DNA of 64,000 nt, taken from Henckelia pumila (taxonomy: Eukaryota > Streptophyta > Magnoliopsida > Lamiales > Gesneriaceae). The stretch is taken from the NCBI RefSeq assembly GCF_033568475.1, contig NC_133122.1, positions 67,541,442 through 67,605,441 on the forward strand, read 5' to 3'. The position numbers and the translations under genes are program-made. This document shows, piece by piece, positions 35,001 through 47,644 of this stretch. Numbering within the stretch: position 1 is the first letter of the stretch; the number at the start of each line of letters is the position of its first letter. The notes beneath the pieces were generated by a model, which did not search any database, was not told the DNA's origin, and worked only from the letters and a program-made list of their open reading frames with translations.

Positions 35001-36293
35001 AGAGGTAATCATATAATAAGATTTCAGCTATTAGGTATCTATTGCACCAATAATAAACAGGTCAAAACAAAATAAATCTGTTACCTGAAATTTCATTCTC
35101 AGGTGCAATTTCATTCTGATCCTCTGTCTACTTCTGCTATTTGTTCTTCATTCGAATCTTCTTAGAATCCATGTTTCTTCTAACAGATTCTAACACTCAT
35201 ACCTAAATTTTATTTACACTGCTTGTTCGGATATCATCCTCCACAATGTGTGTACTAATCTCTAATATACTCTGCATTCAGAAGCAAACTACTCCATCTC
35301 AATTTGCTAGAGTTAGAGATTTATTTTCATATCATTCATTTCATATCTGTTCTGGAATAAAAATTGTAGATAAAGTTGTGAGTATCTCACATACTCTTGT
35401 ATATCTACAATTTCATTCTCCTAACTCATCATTCAGCTTTAATTCTCTTAGACAGGGCTATGTCTTAAAAAAAATGTTTCAGTTGTCAACATTTATTCAG
35501 ACATAATCTGCGGATTCAAGCCATTAAATAATTCACTCAATCTTGAGCTTTTCATCATTTACAATTCAAAAAATTGGAATAGGCTTGAAAATTCTAAGAA
35601 GGCATTTCTCAAATTCAAAATATTCAACTTCTACAGGGTATGTTTTCTTTCTCATCATTTCTATCTGTTGTGGCAAAGAACTATAAACAAAATACTGTTC
35701 TAAGCACTTACCAACAATCAACATACCTCTGCCTTCTTATCATTTCTTTATCAAAATCCACCAGTTGGTTGCTAGGTTTCGAAGTTGGTATTCAATCAAT
35801 CTGATCCGATATTCATCTGAATCTTTTTGATATTTGAACAACTGGTCAAATTCTTCAAACCAACCATTACCTACAACATCATCTATTCATTTGTTGATAT
35901 TCTGTTCTGTTCAATCAGAGATACTTCATTCAGCTGAGCAATATCGTTCTATTTTGTTCAATCTGACCATACCATTCTGTTCAGTCTAGCCATACTATTC
36001 TGTCAGTCTGGGGTGCTTACGTCACCCAAAGAACATTGTTCTATCCAATTATGGGTGCTTACATCACTCGGTAAAAATCATATAACAAAACGATAAAAAT
36101 TTCAAAAATTTACAAATCAGTAAATTAGGCAATTGAATTTCAAAGATAGATCATGCTCACATGCAATTTATCAAATCAGCGAATCATCAAATCAAGTAAT
36201 GCATAATCATGATATACTATAAATGCATGTGACTCAATCTACCCCGCTCAGCTTCTATCTCAGTCCAAGAACTTACGCTCTGATACCACCTGT
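32028..36293 (-). other. Non-coding internal region of LARD-like element
   Basis: Bounded by the polypurine tract (32028-32041) and the primer-binding site (36277-36288 on +). No open frame much over 90 codons and no gag, protease, RT, RNase H or integrase motif was seen on either strand. The sequence is AT-rich with many TCA/ATC words. A GGGTGCTTACRTCACYC-like element occurs twice, at about 36007-36024 and 36045-36060. Confidence 0.8.
36277..36288 (-). other. LARD-like element primer-binding site, initiator tRNA-Met type
   Basis: GCTCTGATACCA on the + strand is TGGTATCAGAGC on the - strand, a few bases from the 5' LTR boundary at 36294. It is the same primer type as elements A and B. Confidence 0.9.
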
Positions 36294-38988
36294 TGTGAGG
36301 ACCCGAGTTCTAATCTCTCATTTACTCGAATCATCATGAATCATAGACAACTCGAATCATCATGAATCATAGAAAAGAATCAATGTCTAAACAACATAAA
36401 AAAAAAAAAATTTAAAATGGAGCACCTCGCTCGATCGGTAAAAAGCTACCGATCGAGCGAGCACATTGATTCAACTCTCGGATGTGCTCCAATTGTGGCC
36501 TCGCTCGATCGGTTCATCTTCACCGATCGAGCGAGCCACTCATGCTCACAATTCTGTTCTCAACTTCAGGGCCTTGCTCGATCGGTGATAATCCCCCGAT
36601 CGAGCGAGCTCATTTTCCAGAAAACATCAGGAGCTTTTGCTGCCAAATGCTATGCAATTCATTCCACATACTCTAGTCATTCATGATATATTGGTACAAC
36701 AACCATTCAATCTTGTAACCACAACTAACATATATCCTAAACATGATATAGTTGAAGAGAAACAAGATTACCATACACTAGAATAAAGTCTCATGCTAGA
36801 ATCAAATATCATATAAGAGTCATTAAGTTACATCATGTTGTCTTAAGGATTACAACATCATTACCAATCCTATATACATCATCAAGACAACAACTTGATA
36901 ACCAACAAGTCTTGGTACAAGTAACTATAACATAATCATGTGTTTGACATTCAACACTATCATTGACAGCTCACACAAACCATCTAAACTCGGATCATCA
37001 CGCTATTCTCCTCATCCCTTGTTTTTCAAGATTGCCTTTGCCCTGTTCCATTCCCACCTATTGCCATGACACATACAACATAACAATAGCCGGATAACTC
37101 CGGTGAGAAATATATTTCCCAGTAAAAGCAACTAAACATGCATATAAACATATATCAAGATCATGATATAAGGAAAATCAATGCATGTTTTAAAACAAGG
37201 TTCACTATTCGAATTCTATCGTTTCATCGGTTGGGATCCCGAGAAGTAGATATCATAACTAATCCACCGACTCTCCCGATCGAGGTGGGGCTACTTATCT
37301 CACTTCTCTAGACTTTGAAGCCATTATATATGTAAATCAGAAGCTAGGCTAAAACAACCACCCAGGCCATACATATACAATCCCTCAAATTGTCTATTTG
37401 AACGTTTTCGTTCATTTCAAAATCAAGGAATAAGTCTTTCAAGATGAATGCAATATATATCAATCAAACCACATTCAGTAATATCAATCAAATAGTAGTC
37501 CACTTTTACCTTCGTATTTTGTCTGTTCTAAATTCTTCAAATCTGAATTGCAACCTCAAAACATTCACCTCAATCTTCGTTCAATCCATTCCTTTCATAA
37601 TCGAGTCCAAATCATCAACATATCTTCAATCAAATTCATTTCCAACCTCAAGCGAACTTCCTCGGTTCACAATCCGATATCTTGAGTTGATTGAGCTCGT
37701 AGCACTTCTGAAATATAAAGATTATCATCTAACAAAATCAGTATACAATTCCAAGATCATTGGCTCAATCGTAAACTATTAGTATGGTTTCAAAACATAA
37801 CCAATCATCGTAGCGATTGAAAATCGGGAATCGTTATAGTATCGAATTCAATTCTAATTTCAACTCCATTCATACGGCTTTTCATATCCGTTCATTGTCA
37901 TTCAACTCTTCAAACCAACAGCTATTATCATAAACATATCCAAGAACATCTCATCTCGAAAATCAGCTATCAAACTTGTCTCAAAACACATATCGACGGC
38001 GTAGCGATTAAAAATCGGTAACCAACGACATATCGACTTCGAATATAACTTCATATCATTATATATCATCAACACCAGCTAATTACCAGCATAATCAGAT
38101 GCTACACAAGTTGAAATCTATGCTGGTTATCATATGAATTTCATTCAATACTCAAGATTCAATTCGGTTTCGAATATGCAACACTAGAATATCGATAACA
38201 TGATCAAACAAATCAACTTCTGATTTTTACCCATATTCGAATTTCAAAATCTATTCAAGACATCGTAAACCTTACATCAAATCGAATGCCTCGTTGCAAG
38301 GATTCCAGAACATCTTTCGGAATTGAAATCGGACGAGCGAATCAAAAGTTACGGCGATTTGAAAAACTCAAAATCATAAGAAAAAGATGAGCTCTCGGCT
38401 CTCTGTTCAGACTTTCTCAATTCATATGCTTTCAACACGTGAAATTGCTGAATAATCTGATTAAATTCGGATAGATATTGCATAAATTGCAATTTAGTCC
38501 CTCAAGTCTTCAGTAATTGAAATTCAGTCCTCGGCCTTCGTTTTAATTCAATTTCAATCCTAAATAATTTAAGAATATTATAATTTAAATCAAAACTCTA
38601 AATATTCCCAAATTAAATATTCTCGGATTAAAATTAAATCAATTCGGATTAATTAAATAATCTCGACCGTTTGCACTTCAGCCCTTCAAATGTCAATATT
38701 TGCAAATCAGTCCCTGATCGGGTTGTATATTCCAAATTCATCTTCTTTAATTTCCGAAACATGGAATTTAATCTTAAACTCCATAAATATTCAAATTGAA
38801 TATTTATTCTTTTAATTTAAGAATTCTCGGAATTTAATTCTCAAAATCCGCATATTCTCAAATTAAATATTTTCGGCTTGGAAATTAAATCTATCATTTT
38901 CATAACTTCTCAAATCAATATTAGCCCATAATATGGAATTTAATTCTCAAATTCCATAATTAATAATTTAATATTTTCGGGCCTTACA
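36294..38988 (-). repeat. LARD-like element 5' LTR
   Basis: A 2695-bp copy of the left LTR. It lacks about 100 bp after 37480, with ATC/ATCAA microhomology at the break. Inverted-repeat units at about 36426-36461, 36500-36535 and 36573-36608 are kept with the same arms and spacers as the left LTR. Confidence 0.93.
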
Positions 38989-39075
38989 ACCGAGTCTTGA
39001 TCAGAGGTATGATGATCAGAGGAGGACTGAGATAGATTTGATGTTATGGTATTCTGACCATTTTGATAATCAGAT

Positions 39076-40623
39076 ATGTCTCGACGACCAGGACGACCAG
39101 CGACTAGACAAACAGGCACGACTCCTTTGCCAGAACAGGCAATTGTAGCACTGACAGTGCCACGAGCCACAAAAATTCCTCGCACTGAACAGGGTAGTAC
39201 ATCTGCCGATCTGATGAATGCGACAGCTACCCCAATGGAAACATTGCTCAAGAGATTTCAATCCTTTAATCCGCCAACACTAAAGGGCACTGAGAATTCT
39301 ATTGAGTGTGAGAGTTGGCTAGAAAACATGGAAATGTTATTTGATTCTCTTGACTACATTGATGAGCGAAGAGTCAGACTGATAGGGCACCAGTTGCACG
39401 AAGTTGCAAAGAGTTGGTGGTTTACAACCAAGAGAGCCTTAGAGCATAGAGGTACTGTGATCACCTGGAATGTTTTCAAAACCGAATTTTTTCAACGCTT
39501 CTTTCCAGGGTCTTACCGTAAAGACAAGGGTGCTGAATTTGCCAATCTGAAGCAAGAGAATTTAAACATTGAAGAATATGTTGCAAAGTTTTCTACATTT
39601 CTACGTTTTGCTCCACATGTTGCTAAAAATGATGAAGTAATGGCTGATCAGTTCATTAATGGACTGAATCCTGAAGTTTTCACGTTGGTAAATTCTGGTA
39701 GGCCCAAGACCTTTGCTGATGCTCTTGATCGTGCAAAGGGAGCCGAGACAGGGTTGATAAAACAACGAGGAGCTTCGTATGTTGCTCAGCCACAGAGACA
39801 ACCACAACCCCCAGCACAGTTTCAACAACCACCTCCTAGATTTGAGAGTGGTGGTAGTAGAAGTGGAAAGAAGGGATATCTGCAAGCCCCAGAAAAACAG
39901 TTTAAAAAGCCAGGGAGCAGTTCATCGAGTTCCAGTGGTTCAAAACCAAAGTCAGGGGTGTATTGTAGTAGTTGTGGTGGAGGTCATCCGACTGATCAGT
40001 GCCGATGTGTATTTGGGAGTTGCCACATATGCCACCAGACTGGACATTTTGCGAGGGTATGTCCTCAGCGAGGTTCAGGAAGGTCCAAAGGTGTGGAGTC
40101 GTCAAGAGCAGGGACTCAGCCAGAGAGGCAGGCATCTTCTGTTCATTCCTTTCAACCACCGCTTGCACAGCAACCGATTCGGCCAGGAGGAAGCCAGACT
40201 GTGAGTCAACCTCCAAGACAACAGGCTCGTGTCTTTGCCCTGACAAAAGAACAGGCACAGGGAGCACCGGATGATGTGATAGCAGGTAACTGTTATCTTT
40301 GTTGTTATCCTGTATATGTATTGATTGATACGGGTGCATCCCATACTTTAATCTTTGAACGATTTGCATTATTACATGCTTTGCCTGTTGAATCATTACC
40401 TGCTATAGCATCTGTCTCTTCACCTTTGGGTAGAAGTCTTATATCAGTAAACACTGTCAGAACTTGTTTGCTACAATATGAAGGTCATGGGATAGAAATA
40501 GACTGTATTGTGCTTGGTTTGTTTGATTTTGATTGCATTATCGGTATTGATATGCTAACCAAGTACAGAGCTACCGTAGACTGTTTCCAGAAAGTGGTGA
40601 GGTTCAGACCTGAAATGGCTTAA
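39076..40623 (+). pseudogene. gag: Chromovirus A gag and protease, ended by an early stop
   Basis: 515 codons from the first ATG after the leader (MSRRPGRPATRQ). The retrotransposon gag domain spans about residues 115-225 (AKSWWFTTKRALEHRG, FFQRFFPGSYRKDKGAEF, QENLNIEEYVAKF, DQFINGLNPEVF). A Ser/Pro/Gln-rich linker follows, then two knuckles, CSSCGGGHPTDQC and CHICHQTGHFARVC. The aspartic protease has its active site in YVLIDTGASH at about residue 415. TAA at 40621-40623 cuts the polyprotein; the same frame continues to 41721 with protease end and reverse transcriptase. Confidence 0.88.
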
Positions 40624-41721
40624 GAATGGAAATTCTATGGTAAGGGTTCTCGTGCTAAGATTCCTCTGATTTCAGTATTATCTATGACTCGATTATTACA
40701 GAAAGGAGCAGAGGGATTTCTAGTCTATGCAGTTGTTGTACTGAAAACTAGCCCTAAATTGGCTGATTTGCCAGTGGTTAGTGAATTTTCTGACGTCTTC
40801 CCAGATGAAATCCTGGGATTGCCTCCATACCGTAAGATAGATTTCAGCATAGAACTAATGTCAGGTACTGTACCGATTTCTAAAGCATCATATCGAATGG
40901 CACCAGTGGAATTGAAGAAATTAAAAGAACAACTGGAAGACCTACTGGCCAAAGGATATATTCGACCCAGTGTTTCTCCTTGGGGTGCGCCAGTTTTATT
41001 TGTTCGAAATAAAGACGGTTCCATGAGACTTTGTATTGACTACCGGCAACTGAACAAGGCAACGGTAAAGAATAAATACCCTTTGCCTCATATTGATGAT
41101 TTGTTTGACCAGTTGCAGGGTTCTACTACATATTCCAAGATCGATCTGAGATCTAGGTATCACCAGTTGAGGGTCAGAGATTCTGATATTTCGAAAACTG
41201 CTTTCAGAACCAGATATGGCCACCATGAGTTTATAGTTATGTCATTTGGTCTGACGAATACTCCAGTTGTGTTTATGGCTTTAATGAACCATGTCTTTCA
41301 AAAATATCTTGATGATTTTGTTATCATTTTTATCGATGATATTCTGATATATTCTAAGAATTTGATTGATCATTCAGAGCATTTGAGAACTGTGTTAAAG
41401 ACTTTGAGAGCTGAGAAGCTGTATGCTAAACTGTCGAAATGTGAGTTTTGGCTGAAACAGGTGGTATTTTTTGGACACATTATATTCGGAGATGGTATAT
41501 CTGTTGATCCAAGCAAAGTCGAAGCTGTGATTTGTTGGCCTCAATCGAAATCTGTTCCTGAGATACGTAGTTTCATGGGTTTAGCCGGATATTATTGTCG
41601 TTTCATTAAGCATTTTTCTAGCATTGCAAAGCCGATTACTCAGTTGACGACTCAGAAAAATGCTCCATTTATCTGGTCTGAAGCATGTGAATCCAGTTTC
41701 CTTGAGTTAAAACACGATTGA
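40624..41721 (+). pseudogene. Chromovirus A reverse transcriptase
   Basis: In the same frame as gag. Reverse transcriptase motifs are complete: [52 protein letters not shown], catalytic box [13 protein letters not shown], then [17 protein letters not shown] and the [13 protein letters not shown] block that leads to RNase H. The conserved Gly of the DLRSGYHQL motif is Arg here. A frameshift near 41715 ends the frame at 41719-41721. Compared with element B this copy has many substitutions. Confidence 0.88.
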
Positions 41722-43670
41722 CCAGTGTACCAGTCTTGACGATTCCTTCAGGTACTGGTGGTTTCACTGTTTATTGTGATGCATCTCATCGAGGCTTGGG
41801 ATGTGTATTGATGCAGCGAGGGCATGTGATTGCTTATGCCTCGAGACAGCTGAAACTTCATGAGACCAGATACCCGATACATGATCTTGAATTGGCCGCC
41901 ATAGTATTTGTTTGAAGATCTAGCGACACTACCTATATGGTGAATAGTTTGAGATTTATTCTGATCACAAGAGTCTGAAATACTTGTTTTCACAGTCCGA
42001 ACTGAATATGAGGCAGCGCAGATGGCTTGATTTGCTTAAAGATTTCGATTGTGAGATCAAATACTATCTGGGGAAGTCCAATGCAGTTGCTGATGCACTG
42101 AGTCAAAAGGTATATTCTTTGTCCTTATCGACGATTGGTGTATCCAATTTGATTGAAGAATGTTGTTTTCCTGGATTAGTATTTGAGACAGATTGTCAGC
42201 CTCTTGGACTCTATCAGATTCAGATTGAACCAGAGCTACTTGTGAAAATTAAAGATGCTCAGAAACTTGATCCGAATGTTCAGAATTAAGTCGAGAAGGT
42301 CTGATCAGGGCATTTATCTGAATATCATGTGCGTGATGAGATTTTATATGTAAACAACCGACTTGTAGTGCCTGATATTTCTGATGTGCGACAACAACTC
42401 CTGAAAGAGGCACATTGTAGTCGTTATAGTATCCATCCTGGTGGCAGAAAGATGTACAACGACTTGAAGAATTAGTATTGGTGGAAACAAATGAAGTCGG
42501 ATGTCATGGATTTTGTTTCTCGATGTCTTAATTTACAGCAGGTAAAAGCAGAAAGGAAGAAACCGCTTGGTTTACTGCACAGCTGATCCATTCTTGAATA
42601 GAAATGAGATCATATTTCCATGGACTTTGTTATGAAGTTACCTTGATCTTCTAGAGGTTGCGATGCTATCTGGGTAATTATTAATAGATTGACAAAATCA
42701 TCGTGTTTTATTCCTTATAGTATGACGTATAGACACGACCAGATGGCAGAGATTTATATCCAAGAAGTGGTAAATTGCATGGAGTGCCGAAGTCTATTGT
42801 ATCAGGTCGTGATCCTCGATTTACATCACACTTCTGGCATAGTTTGCAGGATGCTCGAGGTACGAGGTTACACCTGAGTACAACTTATCACCCCCAGATA
42901 GACGGACAGTCTGAGCGTACTATCCAGACTTTGGAGGATATGCTGAGAGCTGTAGTGCTTGACTTTGGCACTAGTTGGCAAGATTCACTATCTCTTTGTG
43001 AATTCTTGTACAACAACAGCTATCAGACGAGTATTGAGATGACACCGTTTGAAGCGTTGTATGGCAAGAAGTGTCGATCTCCTTTTAATCTCCTTTTTAT
43101 TGGTATGATATATCAGAAGTACCTAACATTGGGCCTGACATGATTCGAGATATGACTGAGAAAGTGAAGATTATTCAGAAAAGAATGAAGACAGCTCAGG
43201 ACAGACAAGCCAAATATGCAAATATCCGATGTCGACCTTTGTCTATTGAACAGGGGGATAGGGTGTTTCTGAAGATTTCTCCATTCAGAGGCACTGTTCG
43301 ATTTGTCAAGCGAGGGAATTTATCTCCATGCTATATCGGTCCTTATGAAATTCTCGAGAAGATAGTCGATCTTTCCTATCGATTAGCTCTTCCTCCATCT
43401 TTATCTGGAATACATGATGTCTTTCATGTATCAATGCCTCAAAAATATTTGGCTGATGAATCTCATGTGCTTCGACCTGAAGAGGCAGAACTCGATGACA
43501 CTCTGAGTTATTTTGAGAAGCCAATTCAGATTCTCGATCGCAAAGAAAAGCAGCTCAGAACGAAGACTATTCCGCTTGTGAAAGTTCAGTGGAGTCGACA
43601 TGGTATTGAAGAAGCTACCTGGGAGACTGAATCAGATATAAGACAGATATTTCCTGAGCTATTTCATTGA
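41718..43670 (+). pseudogene. Chromovirus A RNase H, integrase and chromodomain-like end, several frameshifts
   Basis: RNase H is seen at 41730-42110 in two frames ([30 protein letters not shown], then [23 protein letters not shown]). The integrase zinc region and first catalytic Asp region (42290-42770) are badly broken. The core continues at 42775-43143 ([13 protein letters not shown] [35 protein letters not shown]). The last frame, 43140-43670, gives the C-terminal SH3-like and chromodomain-like part (RGNLSPCYIGPYEI, LVKVQWSRHGIEEATWE), ending at TGA. At least four frame changes are needed to read it through. Confidence 0.85.
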
Positions 43671-43775
43671 TGTGAGTCTTATTCGGTTTTCATTATTTCC
43701 CTTATTTATTTATCTTATGTGTATACATATTACATGTGATTTCGAGGGTGAAATCAGTTTTTAGAGGGGAAGAAT

Positions 43776-44016
43776 TGTAAGGTCCAGGATTATTTGATTT
43801 AATCAAAAATTATTTAATTTTAATCCGAGAATATTTAATTTGAGAATTTTTAGAGTTTAGATTTAAATTATAATATTCTTAAATTATTTAGGATTGAAAT
43901 TGAATTAAAAGAAGTTACAGGGCTAGTATGCAACTAGTAAAGAATTAGAAGGGCCAAAGTGCAAAATCCTTAGTCTTAGTGGGGCACTTGTCAAGTGCAT
44001 GCATATTCACGTGTAT
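43776..44016 (+). repeat. Chromovirus A 3' LTR, first part
   Basis: Begins TGTAAGGTCC right after the polypurine tract AGAGGGGAAGAAT (43763-43775) and matches the first 240 bp of the 5' LTR with scattered changes. It is broken by element D after TGTAT (44012-44016). Confidence 0.9.
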
Positions 44017-45298
44017 TGTAGTGAACCTTACCCGGATCACCTACTAAACAGAACTTAGGCATGCAATTAACTTAATCAAACAGATATCAGAATAAAACTG
44101 CGGAAACCATAAACATTATACAATCCCAAGTAAAGGAATCTGTAATTTATCCAAATAATATACAACCAAATCGAATAGCTGTATCAACCCAAACAACAGT
44201 AATAAAACCTAGACGAAGCTCCAGCTGGTCATCCACTGACTAGCCCCTCTTGGATCCACCCGCCTCGTCCAATCGCAAACCTGCCCCATGGAATAGGGTG
44301 TCCAAAAACACAGAGTACGAGACGTGAGCATAAAACGCTCAGTACGAGAGTATGAGTATACATGCATGCAAAGTGAACTCCCTATAAACTCGAGGTCAAG
44401 GATCAGATAACAGAGACAGACCGGGCCCTGGTATGTAGCACGCTATGCCGTCACTTCAGGAGGTGGCTCCCATACCATAATACCAGTGGATATGCCGGAC
44501 CCAAATCGATGGAAGTCCAACCACTAACAGGATAGGGAAAAACCCTACTAACAGACATCTCGAAGGAGATATCTCAGTATGAAAATGAATGCAGCATAAA
44601 TCAATGACATATAAACCATGCAGTCACATAATACATGCATACTCAGTCAGGATATCTCGAACAGTACTTCCGTACCTCAAATCAGTGCAAGTTCTACCAA
44701 CTCTAGGTCCACGCCTATAGTTTGCTCTACACTGCCAAATGATACTACTATCATTAAAGTGCTCTAAAAGCCTTAACTAAGCTATTGCATACTCCAAAAT
44801 ATTTATAGGAAGCAAAAGCTATACCTTCGTCCGTCGTTAGCCCTTTGATGTCGATGCCTCCAGAACTTGGGCACAACTCCTCTATGACTACCGAACGCCT
44901 CGCCGACCGCCGGGTCAAGCCTAGGAAGGCTAGAACAACTCGAATAGACTAGAAAGGAGAGGGAAATACTCGGAATTGGCAATTGGAAATGAAGCCTCGG
45001 CCCTCTATTAATAGACAACGATCGGAACTTCCGATCCTTGATCGGAACGTCCGAACCTCGATCGGAACGTCCGATCCTGCCATCGGAGCTTTCGAAGATC
45101 CTGATCTGCCATGTGTCAAAATATCACTTGTTGACTTCGGATCGGAGCTTCCGATCTTGCCACACGTCATGCCTGACGTAATATCGATCGGAGCTTCCGA
45201 TCCTGTTCGGAGTTTCCGATCCTGATCAGAGCTTCCGAACTCTACCCAAGTAATTATGATTAATTCCTTAATTACTGATTTTGGTTACGGCTACTACA
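44017..45298 (-). repeat. Chromovirus D 3' LTR
   Basis: A 1282-bp LTR with ends TGTAGTAGCC (at 45298 on -) and ...GGTTCACTACA (at 44017). The polypurine tract AAGTGGGGGAGAA is at 45299-45311. On the - strand, short GATCGGA palindromes (45020-45240) lead into CTATTAATAG at 45005-45014, a degraded TATA compared with CTATAAATAG in the other copy. Between the palindromes is a ACGTCA...TGACGT pair near 45165-45180, resembling plant bZIP sites. Confidence 0.92.
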
Positions 45299-45431
45299 TT
45301 CTCCCCCACTTAAGATATTTCGTCCTCGAAATCAGATCTTAAGTACTGAATGCAATACAGAAATCAGAAACATTCTTTACTCAAATCAAACCTTTACAGA
45401 GTTTGCAACTGAATACAACTTAAAAATGAAA

Positions 45432-46517
45432 TCAAAACAACTTAGGATGGTCTTCACGCATCCTGTCCTCAAGCTCCCAAGTAGCTTCCTCAGTGCCTCG
45501 GCGCTGCCACTGAACTAAAACCAAAGGAATGTCTTTGTTCCGTAAAACCTTATCCTTATAATCCAGGATACGAATAGGTTTCTCAACATAGGTCAAATCC
45601 TTGTTCACCTGAACCTCAGACCGCTGCAGAATATAAGATTCATCCGCCACATACCGTCGCAAGAGAAATACGTGGAACACGTTGTGAATACTGGATAGGT
45701 GCGGTGGTAAAGCTAGTCGATAAGCCAAATCGCCAATGCTCTCCAAGATCTCAAACGGACCGATAAACCTGGGAGACAACTTGCCCTTAAGGCCGAATCT
45801 GAGAATCTTGCGAAAAGGTGACACTCTCAGAAACACTTTCTCCCCAACATCGAACTGCAATGGCCTACGCTTGGTGTTAGCATAGCTGGTCTGACGATCC
45901 TGTGCAGTCTTAATCCGTTTTTTGATCTGATCAACAATGTCTATCGCCTGCTGGATAAACTCCGGTCCCTCAGCCTGTCTCTCCCCCACTTCTTCCCAGA
46001 AGAGTGGAGTACGACAACGTCTCCCGTACAACGCCTCAAAAGGTGTCATCCCAATACTAGTATGATAGCTGTTGTTGTACGCGAACTCTATCAACGGCAA
46101 ATGATCCTGCCAGGCTGAACCAAAATCCATGACGCACGCTCTAAGCATATCCTCCAAGGTACGGATAGTGCGCTCTGACTGACCATCAGTCTTTGGATGA
46201 TAGGCAGTACTCAAACTGAGAGTAGTACCCATCGCACGCTGAACACTCCCCCAGAATCTAGAAGTGAACCTGGGGTCCCGATCGCTGACAATGCTCACTG
46301 GCACTCCATGAAGTCGAACGATCTCCTGAATGTACATCTGTGCCATGCGATCCACAGAGTACTCTCGGCTATAGGCAATGAAATGCGCTGACTTGGTGAG
46401 TCGGTCCACTACAACCCAGATAGCATCACATTTCCTCGGGGATACCGACAAATGGGTCACAAAGTCCATTGTGATAAACTCCCATTTCCATTCAGGAATA
46501 GGCAGACTGTGAAGCAA
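45432..46517 (-). pseudogene. Chromovirus D integrase and chromodomain-like C-terminus
   Basis: 361 codons, open. The integrase core shows WKWEFITMDFVTHL, CDAIWVVVDRLTKSAHF, IVSDRDPRFTSRFW and [20 protein letters not shown], including the D, D and E positions. [21 protein letters not shown] and LSPRFIGPFEILE follow, then the chromodomain-like VLVQWQRRGTEEATWELEDRM. A stop just upstream (about 46518-46548) separates it from the zinc-domain part, so it is a fragment of a polyprotein, not a full gene. Confidence 0.9.
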
Positions 46518-46547
46518 TCCTCCAGGTCATCGGTGCTCTTCTTTGAC

Positions 46548-47461
46548 CTATTGACACACCAAACATCTCGAAACAAACTGATAAACACTGCGTTTCATTC
46601 CCTTCCACCAGAAACGAGTACGTAGATCCTTGTACATCTTGTTGCTCCCAGGATGAATACTCAACTTAGTGCGATGTGCCTGAGACAAAATCTCCTCTCG
46701 CAACTCTTCATCCTGCGGAATCACAAGCCTACCAGACAAACACAGAAAGCCATCTGACTGATAATGAAATCCAGACGAGCTACCCTCTTTAGCTAGACGA
46801 GCTAAACACTGGGTCTTCGAATCAGACATCTGAGCATCTCGGATCCACGAATACAAGGCTGGCTCAGATAATATCGCAAACATCTGGATACTCTGCATAC
46901 CTTTCTTATGCTTGAAGGTATAACCTGAAGTACAACAATCACTGATCGCACTATACATCGAACAAGTCTGAAGTGCGGATAGTCGCACCTTGCAACTCAA
47001 AGCATCAGCGGTGAGATTAGCAGCTCCCGGATGGTACTTAATCTCGCAATCATAGTCCTTAAGCAAGTCCATCCACGTCTCTGCCTCATGTTCAACTCCG
47101 CCTGAGTGAAAAAATACTTGAGACTCTTATGGTCGGTGAAGATCTCAAATTTCTCGCCATACAGATAATGACGCCAGATCTTCAAAGCGAACACAATGGC
47201 TGCCAATTCCAAATCATGGACTGGGTAGTTGTCCTCATGAAGCTTCACATGTCTAGAAGCGTATGCGATCACATGCCCATTCTGAGTCAGAACAAAACCT
47301 AACCCCTGAAGAGAAGCATCAGTGTATACCACATACCCTCCAGATCCTGACGGTAATGCCAACACCGGTGCAGAAGTCAACCACCGTCGAAGCTCACAGA
47401 AATTCTCCTCAAACTCGGAGGACCACTCGAAATCCACACCCTTGCGGGTAAGCTGCGTCAA
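46548..47461 (-). pseudogene. Chromovirus D RNase H and integrase zinc domain
   Basis: Two overlapping - strand frames, 47461-46997 and 47072-46548. The first holds RNase H ([50 protein letters not shown]). A frameshift at about 47080, within NMRQR, moves to the second, which carries [19 protein letters not shown] and the integrase zinc domain (AHRTKLSIHPGSNKMY, then CLVCQ). A stop follows the CLVCQ motif. Confidence 0.87.
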
Positions 47462-47644
47462 CGGTCGATCTAACTGAGAGAAGTTCAGAATGAAGCGACG
47501 ATAATACCCTGATAGACCTAGAAAACTACGGATCTCAGCAACTGTCGTCGGACGCGACCAATTAAGTACCGCTTCAATCTTGCTTGGATCAACAGAAATC
47601 CCTTACTTGGATATGATATGGCCAAGAAAGACCACTCTATCCAT

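Larger units (their letters stand above)
29236..38988 (-). mobile_element. Non-autonomous LTR element (LARD-like), 9753 bp, nested in A leader
   Basis: Two long LTRs (29236-32027 and 36294-38988) enclose 4266 bp with no recognisable gag or pol. A perfect 5-bp target duplication ACCGA flanks it. On the - strand the primer-binding site TGGTATCAGAGC and polypurine tract AGAGGGGAGGAAT are intact. LTR ends (TGTAAGGCCC, then ACTCGGGTCCTCACA) and parts of the LTR body resemble the LTR of element A, so it probably moved using A-type chromovirus proteins. Large non-coding LTR elements of this kind are known as LARDs. Confidence 0.88.

Noticed and set aside
29356-36686. Frames with MEHLARSVKSYRSSEHID in both LARD-like LTRs as a conserved small protein
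   Set aside because: They are translations of the inverted-repeat units and are alike only because the two LTRs are copies of one sequence. No codon-level constraint or domain is visible.
44803-45225. Two-strand open frames over the D LTR palindromes
   Set aside because: The frames follow the palindromic repeats on both strands, lack domains and lie in the LTR.
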